Shown: in pieces, positions 1 to 7,679 of the stretch
Layout of the letters: each line of letters starts with the position of its first letter
Position numbering within the stretch: position 1 is the first letter of the stretch
Assembly (NCBI GenBank): GCA_964643295.1
Contig: CAZXSN010000005.1
Span: forward strand, 29,290-93,289
Origin: Merdiplasma sp964643295
Lineage (GTDB): Bacteria; Bacillota; Clostridia; Lachnospirales; Lachnospiraceae
Direction of reading: 5' to 3'
DNA: 64,000 bases
The notes under the pieces: model-generated
Database searches by the model: none
What the model was told of the DNA's origin: nothing
The model's input: only the letters and a program-made list of their open reading frames with translations
Program-made: the position numbers and the translations under genes

Positions 1-307
1 TAAATTCAATGTCATTATTCAAAACCAGAATAAAATCTGCATTCTGCCTGGCTCTCGCATACCTGTATCCCTGATTGTTGCCATAGGAAAATCCGCCGTT
101 TTCGGAGATCTGAAGCACTGTGACATTCTCCCGCCCCTGGTAGCGTTCTGCAAACTTACGCCTCGCTTTCATGGGAGTCTGAATTTCGTTATCCACAAGT
201 ACAATACGGATACGCTCCTGCTGCTCCATGCGCAGGATTGACTGTACGCACCGGTCTGTGACACACGGATCTCCATAATGCAAAACCACAAAGCTCACGA
301 TCTCCAT
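1..307 (-). CDS. Glycosyltransferase family 2, partial (C-terminus outside window)
   Basis: This is the first 102 residues of a GT2-type (GT-A fold) glycosyltransferase; the rest lies beyond the left edge. It begins MEIVSFVVLHYGDPCVTD, the usual beta-strand and nucleotide-binding start of rhamnosyltransferase-like GT2 enzymes. It then shows LVDNE, the SENGGFSYGNNQGYRYA segment and LVLNNDIEF, whose NND is the expected position of the metal-binding DxD motif. It follows the two-domain glycosyltransferase by 49 bases on the same strand, so it is probably the next gene of the same polysaccharide operon. The acceptor and donor sugars cannot be told from this fragment. Confidence 0.8.
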   Translation of the reverse strand, partial: MEIVSFVVLHYGDPCVTDRCVQSILRMEQQERIRIVLVDNEIQTPMKARRKFAERYQGRENVTVLQISENGGFSYGNNQGYRYARARQNADFILVLNNDIEF

Positions 308-356
308 GGCAAAATCTCCTCGGACGGTCAGCATCCTGCGACAATCTCGCACCCGG

Positions 357-2327
357 TCATTTTCTGCCCAGCAGTCGGGAAAAAGGATACAACAGTCTCC
401 GGCTGGTCAAAAATACCAGAAGTCTCACAGCAACCTTCTGGAAAACAGGAACATCTATCCGGGAGAAAACCCGTGTCAGTCGATTTTTCCTGTAGCCAGG
501 GAAATATGTCTGAAGATAGTGTACAATAAAATTACACAACTCCTGGTAATCTTTTCCGGATGCTCCCCTTGCAAGATCAAAATAGCAGGTCGCAAGAATC
601 CGCAGAACAAACAATTCGCAGAACTCCCGACTGTTAGCAATCCCGATCTTCTGAATTTTTTTCGCCGTGGTCTCCAGTCCAAGATACGGAAGCCTGACAT
701 CTTTTAACCCCCGAAGATGATGCATGGCTGAATCTGCATGCTGAACGTAATAATAGCCCGCGACTGGCAGTGTACTGATTTTATCACAGATGGCGCTGAA
801 AAACAAGGAAATCGGCATATCTTCTCCGCGCTCACCCGGCTGAAACCGCACATCGTATTCGTCCCAGAGTTTCTTTTCATACAGATGGGAACAGACAGCG
901 GAGATCCGAAACACCCATTCCTCCTTCTGAAACCTCACATACTCCTTCGGAATCAGGGTTCGCAGAACCTTTCCCTGCTCATCCACAAAACAGATGCCAC
1001 AGACCACCATCCGCGCACCCTTGTGTTTTGCACAGTCAAGAAGTTTCTCAACATAATCCCTACTGACGTAATCATCCCCGTCGATGAACGTCAAATATTC
1101 GCCCGTGGCCGTCTGAAGCCCCCTGTTACGGGCGACGGAAACCCCACTGTTCTCCTGCCGCTCCAGAATAATGCGCGGATCTTCTTTCGCAAGTCTAGAA
1201 AGAACCTTGGCGCTCCCGTCGGTGCTTCCATCATCAATCACGATGATCTCCAGTTCCCTGTATGTCTGATTCATCACAGAGCGGACACATTTTTCAACAA
1301 AGCTCTCATTGTTGTAGACTGGTATGATCACAGATACCCTGCCCGGTTTGTCTGTCCCCGTATCTCTTTTGTCTACGGTCTTTTTCCCGCACTCGTTCCC
1401 CTGCTTATCTGCCATTTTAGAAGGATGTATTTCACTGTTTTTCTCTTTCCCTGCCTTCTTAGAGCCTGACAAACCAACCTGAGTGTTTTTTTCGCTCCAG
1501 GCTTTTCCCGTTCCCTTTGAACCGATCCGGTTGGAGCTTTCACTGCTCTGGTAAAACCGTTCCAATAACTGTGCGATCCAGTCCGACCAGAACATCCGAT
1601 AAACGGTCAAATCCTCATTTTTGCGCTCATTCTCACGCAGCAATTCGGAAGTTGTCGAATCTCCATGAATCCGGTGTTTTACCGAAGGCACCGGAACGTA
1701 AGCAAACTCTCCCTTCCAGCGAGAGATCTCCGCCCATGCCTGCCAGTCAATATTGCTTCGCATATTATTCCGAAAAAGCGGACAGGGAAGGTTTGGTCGA
1801 ACCATTGTCACGCTCGGGCAGCAAATGGCGGAACCTAATGACAAAATCCGCCTGCGCACAAAAACGCTTCCCCAAAAGATCGGCTGACGCAGCGGCAGAA
1901 GAAGCAACCTTTTTACTGTCAGCAGATGGTTCTGACTAATCGTCTGTCCATCTCTAAGTTCAACATAATCGGTAAAAGCGATCAGCGGATGTTTACAGCG
2001 GTTTAACGCCTCCAAGATTCGCTCCGTATATCTCCTGCCGTAAATGTCATCTTGATGAGCAAGTGTTACGAGAGGAGTCTCAGCACAGGAATATGCAAAG
2101 TTCCAGTCAGGCGCAAGACCGGTCTCCCCAGAGCTTATGTAAAGAGGCAGTCCGTACTTATCTGCCAGCTTTTCCACAAACTCATTCGGTGTGGATGTAG
2201 AAATACAGACCTTGCTTTTTACGCTCTGCCCAAGCAGGGAACGTATGCAAGACTCCAGGTATCTGCTCCTTTCATAGGCGCAGATAACAAAAGTATGAGA
2301 GGATCCTGTATAAACCTCCTGTCTCAT
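357..2327 (-). CDS. Two-domain GT2 glycosyltransferase
   Basis: A 656-residue protein with two GT-A glycosyltransferase domains in one chain. Domain 1 (about residues 8-230) starts TFVICAYERSRYLESCIRSL and carries LAHQDDIYG as its likely DxD site. A hydrophilic Lys/Gly-rich linker (about 265-330) follows. Domain 2 (about 331-560) starts VSVIIPVYNNESFVEKCV and has VIDDGSTDGS and FIDGDDYVS, a textbook GT2 donor and metal site. No membrane segment is evident, so it probably acts at the inner membrane face on a lipid-linked glycan. Its ATG overlaps the stop of the DUF2304 gene (ATGA), which indicates translational coupling. Two active sites suggest it adds two sugars or a repeating unit. The sugar specificity is unknown. 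Confidence 0.85.
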   Translation of the reverse strand: MRQEVYTGSSHTFVICAYERSRYLESCIRSLLGQSVKSKVCISTSTPNEFVEKLADKYGLPLYISSGETGLAPDWNFAYSCAETPLVTLAHQDDIYGRRYTERILEALNRCKHPLIAFTDYVELRDGQTISQNHLLTVKRLLLLPLRQPIFWGSVFVRRRILSLGSAICCPSVTMVRPNLPCPLFRNNMRSNIDWQAWAEISRWKGEFAYVPVPSVKHRIHGDSTTSELLRENERKNEDLTVYRMFWSDWIAQLLERFYQSSESSNRIGSKGTGKAWSEKNTQVGLSGSKKAGKEKNSEIHPSKMADKQGNECGKKTVDKRDTGTDKPGRVSVIIPVYNNESFVEKCVRSVMNQTYRELEIIVIDDGSTDGSAKVLSRLAKEDPRIILERQENSGVSVARNRGLQTATGEYLTFIDGDDYVSRDYVEKLLDCAKHKGARMVVCGICFVDEQGKVLRTLIPKEYVRFQKEEWVFRISAVCSHLYEKKLWDEYDVRFQPGERGEDMPISLFFSAICDKISTLPVAGYYYVQHADSAMHHLRGLKDVRLPYLGLETTAKKIQKIGIANSREFCELFVLRILATCYFDLARGASGKDYQELCNFIVHYLQTYFPGYRKNRLTRVFSRIDVPVFQKVAVRLLVFLTSRRLLYPFSRLLGRK

Positions 2328-2701
2328 GACAGATCCTCATTCTTTTTTTCCAGATCATCCAGGCGAGCGCAGGCGGAATGATCACGCAGAGCCACCTCCG
2401 CCGTCAAAACGGAAATCTTCTCTTCCATCTGTGATACAATAATTGAGAGCGTAAATACTTTTTCAAGAAGTAGAAAAATAACAACCAAAAAAATCAAATT
2501 TGCGGGCGATAAGATCCCCAGCCTATCCGTTAACCAATAACTGACCTCGGGGAACAGTCCGAGAACACAAAGAATCCCGGCAAAAATCACCCAGAAAATG
2601 GCATCCTCCATTTTCACCTTCAATTTTCTGATTTTGAATAAAATCCAACCGGCAGTCAATAGTGCAGCCACAAGAAGCAGTATTCTCAGTGTTGTCGACA
2701 T
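2324..2701 (-). CDS. DUF2304 small membrane protein
   Basis: A 125-residue protein with three hydrophobic segments (about residues 5-22, 35-52 and 68-86) and a hydrophilic coiled-coil-like tail that begins SQMEEKISVLTAEVALRD. The pattern and the segment FWVIFAGILCVLGLFPE match DUF2304, a family whose genes regularly sit directly behind a DPM1-like glycosyltransferase, as here. A plausible role is membrane partner of that transferase, but no biochemical function is established to my knowledge. The ribosome site AAAGGAGTGATACA lies within the last codons of the upstream gene, four bases away, so translation is coupled. Confidence 0.8.
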   Translation of the reverse strand: MSTTLRILLLVAALLTAGWILFKIRKLKVKMEDAIFWVIFAGILCVLGLFPEVSYWLTDRLGILSPANLIFLVVIFLLLEKVFTLSIIVSQMEEKISVLTAEVALRDHSACARLDDLEKKNEDLS

Positions 2702-2705
2702 TGTA

Positions 2706-3404
2706 TCACTCCTTTATACGCTTTCTAAACCACTGAAAAAGGAAGATAGAAAACAGCATTTTCATCATATACCATATAGAACTCTTAAAATCCAGATAGC
2801 TGATGCCAGCAGCACGTTCCTGCATCGTTACCTGAACTTCCCGAATCTTCACACCGCAGTTCAGCAGATAGGCGAGGGTATCCGGCTCAGGACTGTAATG
2901 AATATCATACCCAAACCTTTTGATCATCCTCTTGTTGAAAAGGCGCATTCCAGAAGTTACATCCCCGATATAGGTTCCTCTCGTCGTCATCCAAATCGCG
3001 CTCGTAAGAATCTGACTGCCAATCATACGGAAATTGAGCGGTTTCCTTTGTGTCTTAAACCGAGAGCCGATCACGATGTCAACCCCAGTTTGTTCCATTT
3101 CGCTGATCATATCCTGAATATACCGGGGATCATGCTGTCCATCTCCGTCAATCTGCACCACGTAATCATATCCATAGTAGTTTGCATAGCGCATCCCACT
3201 TTTAATAGCTCCGGACAGGCCAGTATTGATGGGCAAATCAAGAAGGTTATATTTTCTTCTCGCACAGACTTTCCTGGTATCGTCAGTAGACCCGTCATTA
3301 ATCACAACATAATCATACTGTGGATAATGCTCGATCAGATTGTCTACAACTCTTTCAATACTCTCCGCCTCATTGTAAGCCGGAATGATAATCAGCAAGT
3401 TCAA
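2706..3404 (-). CDS. DPM1-like polyprenyl-phosphate GT2 glycosyltransferase
   Basis: A 232-residue GT2 enzyme of the dolichol/undecaprenyl-phosphate sugar synthase type. It opens MNLLIIIPAYNEAESIERVV, followed by VINDGSTDDT and VQIDGDGQHDPRY, whose DGDGQHDP is the donor/metal signature of this group. The family moves a sugar from a nucleotide donor to a polyprenyl phosphate for later use outside the membrane. There are no C-terminal membrane helices; the adjacent DUF2304 protein may supply the anchor. The start codon is TTG, chosen because AGGAGG lies six bases upstream and the next in-frame ATG would remove the first beta strand. It is the first gene after a good promoter and a leader of about 200 bases. 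Confidence 0.85.
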   Translation of the reverse strand: MNLLIIIPAYNEAESIERVVDNLIEHYPQYDYVVINDGSTDDTRKVCARRKYNLLDLPINTGLSGAIKSGMRYANYYGYDYVVQIDGDGQHDPRYIQDMISEMEQTGVDIVIGSRFKTQRKPLNFRMIGSQILTSAIWMTTRGTYIGDVTSGMRLFNKRMIKRFGYDIHYSPEPDTLAYLLNCGVKIREVQVTMQERAAGISYLDFKSSIWYMMKMLFSIFLFQWFRKRIKE

Positions 3405-3621
3405 GGCTCGCCTCCTGCGTTTGTTTTGACACCTGTCCCGAACATCGACACAAACCTGCCAAATGACTTACATTCTGCCCCATTCACACGTCATACCTGT
3501 ACCGCAGGCAAAACAGATTTGCATGAAGTTTCGTACATCTCTTGAAATGTTCATCCGCTGCCAGGTGTTTTACCTTCTCAGAAAACAGACTTCCTTCCTA
3601 CTTTGCCCCGCAATCTGGCTT

Positions 3622-3650
3622 ATTATAACATTGCTGTACTTCAAACGCAA
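3622..3650 (-). promoter_or_regulatory. Sigma-A promoter for the glycosyltransferase operon
   Basis: On the minus strand, TTGCGT is followed by a 17-base spacer and TATAAT, with an extended TGT just before the -10. The transcript would start near 3614 and have about 210 bases of leader before the TTG start of the DPM1-like gene. This is the only strong promoter seen between the membrane protein gene and that gene. The rest of the 363-base interval (3405-3767) holds no convincing gene. Confidence 0.65.
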
Positions 3651-3767
3651 GGAAAACACAGCACACCTCCTGTTATATGTTCCGATTCACGGGTTTCATC
3701 CCAGGAAACCTCTCAGTCTCTCCTTCAAGCACCGTCCCCGCGCTTCGCGCACTCTCTGTGCAGGACC

Positions 3768-5636
3768 TCAATAGTTCACCTGATCCAGTCCGACAGCGGC
3801 TCCCCCTTCGTAGAGGATCCGGTAAAGCCTTCCGCTTCCGATTCCATCCTCGCAAACGAACAGTTGCGGCAGTGTGCTCTTTAAATAACTGTCTGCCTGA
3901 TAAATCCACAGATACGTGTAGCCACCGTCTGCCAACAGCTGCGGGAACGCTTCAATAGTGGGAGATTCCTCCTCAACCAGGCGTGTCATATTTCCGTTCT
4001 CGGTAAATTTCCATGGTTCTACGATATAATCGCTGACCTGCTCTTCCAGGTAATACAGGGCAGCCGTCCTGGCATACTCTCCCTTGCCCTGCTGATCCAG
4101 GAGATATACCTTGTCCGTATCTGTCAGAACCTTTTGAATTCTGTTCGCCTGCTCCCCGGTATTTGTGATCTGTTCATAACCGCTGATCTCCGACGGATAC
4201 AAAGCCGTCGCGTTGGGGATATAGTCCTCATTGAGCCCGCTGACAAACATGAGCAGAATCCCGCTGGCAAGATACCCCGGTGCCTTCGGATGTGAGGACT
4301 TGCCTCTTTGCAGCAGCCAGGATAAGACCGGCACCAGAATAAGCAGAACGTAAAGAGTAAGATATCTAGGACCGCTTGCGATCCTTGTCGACTCCTCCTC
4401 CGTGAACATGAAAAGATAGGCAAAAAGCAGGATGCCAAGAAATGCACCGACCGTGCAGACCATGTACGTCAGATACACCGCGAACTCTCTCTTCTGCTGA
4501 AACAGATCCGCAATCAGTTTCATCAGCACAGTAAGAGCAATAAGGAACGGCACAAAGGCGATTTTCAGACTCGATTTATTCGCCAAAGGCCGACCGAATA
4601 CAGATGCGATAAATGCACCGACCGTATCGGTTATTCTGGTCTTCGTAACCGTCCCCCCAAAGAAACCATTCAGAAGCTCCATGGTATTAGGCGCCTTCAA
4701 AAGAAGAACCAGGAAGATGCCTAAAACAGCTGCAAGGACAAACGCCGCAGCCAGTCCGATCCGCAGCGCTTTCTTCTGCTTTTCAGGATCCGACAGCATC
4801 TTTTTTTCTATAAAGCACGTATGTGCGATGACAAACAGCAGGGCAAAAAGCGCGATGAGCGGTCCCGCCATCCACTTGAAAAAACAAATCATGAGCAGAC
4901 CGCTTCCCAGGACAAGGCAGTCGGTCTTTTTCTTCTCCCGGTTTCTCCACCAGCCCGCCAGGCCGCCGGCCCACGAACCGACCGCCACATCCACGTACAG
5001 ATTTTTCATTCCGTACAGATAAAGCGAATAACTGCCAAAGAACACAATCAGGGCGTAGATGGCCGCCTTTTTCCAGTCTTTCCGCTCATAGCCGGAAAAC
5101 GGCAGCAGAAAGCCGATCCACATCAACAGTGTGGCCGCCACATACATGTTCTGCTCATTATACCCGGTAAACTTCTGGAAAAAAAGATAAAACAGACTGG
5201 TGCCGTAAGGATGAACCGTGCCAAACAACACAGAGTGATCAGCCGGAAGCCCAGTCTCCAGCATATATTTTACCGCCAGCGCCCAGTGATGGAACTCATC
5301 GATGTGCTGGATAAAGTCATGGAAATAGGCGATCAGACAGTAACAGAAAATTAAAAACAGGATGACAAGATACGGCGAGCAAAAAAAGGACAGTGCCCCC
5401 TTCCCTTCGCGAATGACAGATACAATGGTCAAAAGATACCCCGCCGCCGATACAGCGAGCAGCACGTACATGCCGTATGCAAAGGAACCCGCCTTTCCGC
5501 CCAGAAAAAGAGCCAGCACAATGAGGGAAGCGGAAAGCAGTGTGCCTTCCCCCGCGGAGACTTTCAGGATATTTTTAAAGGCCAGAACGATCCCCAGCAT
5601 ACACGCAAATGCTGCCAGCATCCGGACAATGTTCAT
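3768..5636 (-). CDS. Polytopic membrane protein, GT-C-like, of the polysaccharide cluster
   Basis: A 622-residue protein with about eleven to thirteen membrane segments and a soluble C-terminal part (about 470-622). After the fourth helix an extracytoplasmic loop reads HIDEFHHWALAVKYML, an acidic pair followed by an HW motif. That is the layout of the first loop of GT-C glycosyltransferases (GT39/PMT superfamily), where the acidic residue is catalytic. The context agrees with a lipid-phosphosugar-dependent transferase acting outside the membrane, possibly using the product of the DPM1-like enzyme. I do not recognise a named family, so GT-C is an inference from architecture. The ATG is preceded by a weak GAAGGGTAAAGAG site. 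Confidence 0.65.
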   Translation of the reverse strand: MNIVRMLAAFACMLGIVLAFKNILKVSAGEGTLLSASLIVLALFLGGKAGSFAYGMYVLLAVSAAGYLLTIVSVIREGKGALSFFCSPYLVILFLIFCYCLIAYFHDFIQHIDEFHHWALAVKYMLETGLPADHSVLFGTVHPYGTSLFYLFFQKFTGYNEQNMYVAATLLMWIGFLLPFSGYERKDWKKAAIYALIVFFGSYSLYLYGMKNLYVDVAVGSWAGGLAGWWRNREKKKTDCLVLGSGLLMICFFKWMAGPLIALFALLFVIAHTCFIEKKMLSDPEKQKKALRIGLAAAFVLAAVLGIFLVLLLKAPNTMELLNGFFGGTVTKTRITDTVGAFIASVFGRPLANKSSLKIAFVPFLIALTVLMKLIADLFQQKREFAVYLTYMVCTVGAFLGILLFAYLFMFTEEESTRIASGPRYLTLYVLLILVPVLSWLLQRGKSSHPKAPGYLASGILLMFVSGLNEDYIPNATALYPSEISGYEQITNTGEQANRIQKVLTDTDKVYLLDQQGKGEYARTAALYYLEEQVSDYIVEPWKFTENGNMTRLVEEESPTIEAFPQLLADGGYTYLWIYQADSYLKSTLPQLFVCEDGIGSGRLYRILYEGGAAVGLDQVNY

Positions 5637-5755
5637 CTCTTTACCCTTCTTTCTCCGCGGGGACCTTACTCACGCAGGTTTCCTTCTACGGTAAGAAGCC
5701 GCCTGCCCGTCTGTCCCCGGTTTTTCCTGTCCCTGGTTTTCACTCACCCAGATTT

Positions 5756-6832
5756 TCACTGTCCCTGCGAAATCTCCATGATCGCGGCCGCCCGGCGCAT
5801 GCCCTCCACCGGTCCCACGTGAGCTTCCCATCCCAGCGCACAAAGCCGTTCGCTGTCTAAAATCTCCCAGGCGCTTTTCGTGATATCCGGCTCCGCTTCA
5901 TCTTCCTTTCTGGCAAAGGAAAGTGTAAGCTTTCTCTCCGGGAAGGCTTTCAGAGCCGCTTTGGCCAGACCGCGAATCGTGATATTGCTCTCCCTGGAAG
6001 AAATGTTGTAGGGCTGCAGAAACTCCCCTTTTAAGAGCACCGTAAAGACCGCCGCCACCGTATCCGAGACATAGCAGTAGGAGCGGTAAGCGGAGCCGTT
6101 GCTTTTCAGGACGATGTTCTCCCGGCGCACCACGTTGGATAAAAACTGCGCCCAGACGCGGTCATCCTCCATCTTTGCCGGACCGTAAATGTAGCTTGGC
6201 CGCACGATCTTGACCGGGACCTGATACTGATGAGAGTAACTCGCGCACAGTGTCTCCGCGGCGCGTTTGCCGATGGCATAGCAGTTTTTGTAGGAGGTAA
6301 AATCCAGCTGTCCGCAGTCCTCCTCCCGGATCGCCTTCTTTGGCTTCCCGACAAAGCTTCCATACACTTTCAGGCTGGAAAAAAGAAGCACGGTTGCCTG
6401 GCACTTTCTGGCAAATTCCAGGACCTGTCCTGTCCCGGTCAGGTTCGCGTTCATCGTGCCCACGGGATCGTGTTCAAAATGCCAGGCGCTGGCCTGACTG
6501 GCCGCGTGAATGATGAAATCCGCGGGCTCTGCCACAATCTCCTCGCAGACATCCTGCACCAGCAGCGTAAGATCATCGCGGTCTAAAATCTCCCCGTACT
6601 TGTTTTCCGCGTTCCCGAGACTGCGCACCAGCCCCACCACACGGATGCCGCTTGAAAAAAGATCATTCCTGGCAAGCAGCGCCAGCACAAGATAATAGCT
6701 GATAAAGCCGTTGGCGCCTGTAATCAGAACCGTCTTCCCGTTAAACTCCTCCCAGGGCAGGGGACGGCTTAAGATATCCAGGATATCCTCGTATACAAGG
6801 CCTGGCACCAGCTTTTCAATCGTCTGTCTCAT
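5756..6832 (-). CDS. NAD-dependent epimerase/dehydratase (extended SDR)
   Basis: A 358-residue extended short-chain dehydrogenase of the nucleotide-sugar epimerase/dehydratase group. The Rossmann motif is TVLITGANGFISYYL, with Ser replacing the third Gly of GxxGxxG. The catalytic pair is YAIGK (YxxxK) at about residues 170-180, and ARPSYIYGP-like text (VRPSYIYGPAKMEDDRVW) marks the substrate-binding side. The ATG at this position has AAAGGA upstream; an in-frame GTG 60 bases earlier lacks a ribosome site. It lies 84 bases behind the cytidylyltransferase gene, so the two may make and modify a CDP-linked sugar or alditol. Substrate unproven. Confidence 0.8.
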   Translation of the reverse strand: MRQTIEKLVPGLVYEDILDILSRPLPWEEFNGKTVLITGANGFISYYLVLALLARNDLFSSGIRVVGLVRSLGNAENKYGEILDRDDLTLLVQDVCEEIVAEPADFIIHAASQASAWHFEHDPVGTMNANLTGTGQVLEFARKCQATVLLFSSLKVYGSFVGKPKKAIREEDCGQLDFTSYKNCYAIGKRAAETLCASYSHQYQVPVKIVRPSYIYGPAKMEDDRVWAQFLSNVVRRENIVLKSNGSAYRSYCYVSDTVAAVFTVLLKGEFLQPYNISSRESNITIRGLAKAALKAFPERKLTLSFARKEDEAEPDITKSAWEILDSERLCALGWEAHVGPVEGMRRAAAIMEISQGQ

Positions 6833-6916
6833 GCCCGTCCTTTCCTGACGGCAGACGCCGCCAAATCTTTCCCCAAAGGGGATCCTTCGCACCTTTGCGC
6901 ATCCCTTACGCTCCCG

Positions 6917-7657
6917 CTAATATTCCTCATAGAGCAGTTCCTCTCTGGCGAAAGCCCGATAGCGGTTATAGTAATAGCCGGAACGAAGCGTATACAGATC
7001 CTCCGGTGTCGTCACCTTGATATTCTGCCGCTCCCCGGGGAAGATGTGGATCTCCTCCCCCAGCTCCAGCAAAAGCTCACAGGAGGATGTCGGGTTGGTG
7101 ATGCCTTTCAGTTCAGCCTGCTTATGAGCCCATAAGATTTTGCGGAACGTATACCCCTGCGGTGCCTGCGTGATGAACATGTTCCCCCGCTCATAACTTT
7201 TCCTGCAGTGTACCCCGTCAAAGCTCTCCAGCACCGAATCGATGCTTTTGGTGACCGGCACGGCGTTTTCATACCTGTACGTTTCCTGAATGCAGTTCGT
7301 GACCAGCTTTTCGGTGATCATGGGCCGTACCCCGTCACAGATGAGGACGATGTCGTCCTCCTTTGCCGTCTTCGCCGCCTCCATCAGGCCGTTGTGGATG
7401 GAACCGAACCCGTTTGCCCCGCCGGGCACAATGGAGCGCACTTTGCGGATGCCAAACTGGGCAATCAGCTCCTTCAGTTTTTCTATCCAGCCCTCCAGAC
7501 AGGCTACCACGATCTCATCGACTTCGGGGTGTTCGGAGAACACTTCCAGGGTGCGGATGATGATCGGCTTGCCGTCTACGATCAGAAACTGCTTGGGGAT
7601 ATCCAGGTTCTGCATGCGCATTCCCATCCCGCCGGCAAAAATCACTGTTGAAACCAT
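6917..7657 (-). CDS. IspD/TarI-like cytidylyltransferase
   Basis: A 246-residue nucleotidyltransferase with the CTP-binding start VIFAGGMGMRMQNLDIPKQF, the GG-G-R-P-KQ pattern of IspD and TarI. VPGGANGFGSIHNGL and ICDGVRPM follow, matching the catalytic loop and the metal site. IspD makes CDP-methylerythritol for isoprenoids, while TarI/Bcs1 makes CDP-ribitol for surface glycans. The position between a sugar dehydratase and an export ABC ATPase favours a CDP-activated glycan precursor, not isoprenoid synthesis, but the sequence alone does not settle this. No TarJ-type alcohol dehydrogenase is adjacent; the neighbouring SDR enzyme takes that place. Ribosome site GGGAGG before the ATG. Confidence 0.8.
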   Translation of the reverse strand: MVSTVIFAGGMGMRMQNLDIPKQFLIVDGKPIIIRTLEVFSEHPEVDEIVVACLEGWIEKLKELIAQFGIRKVRSIVPGGANGFGSIHNGLMEAAKTAKEDDIVLICDGVRPMITEKLVTNCIQETYRYENAVPVTKSIDSVLESFDGVHCRKSYERGNMFITQAPQGYTFRKILWAHKQAELKGITNPTSSCELLLELGEEIHIFPGERQNIKVTTPEDLYTLRSGYYYNRYRAFAREELLYEEY

Positions 7658-7679
7658 GGTTTCCTCCCACTCTTACAGC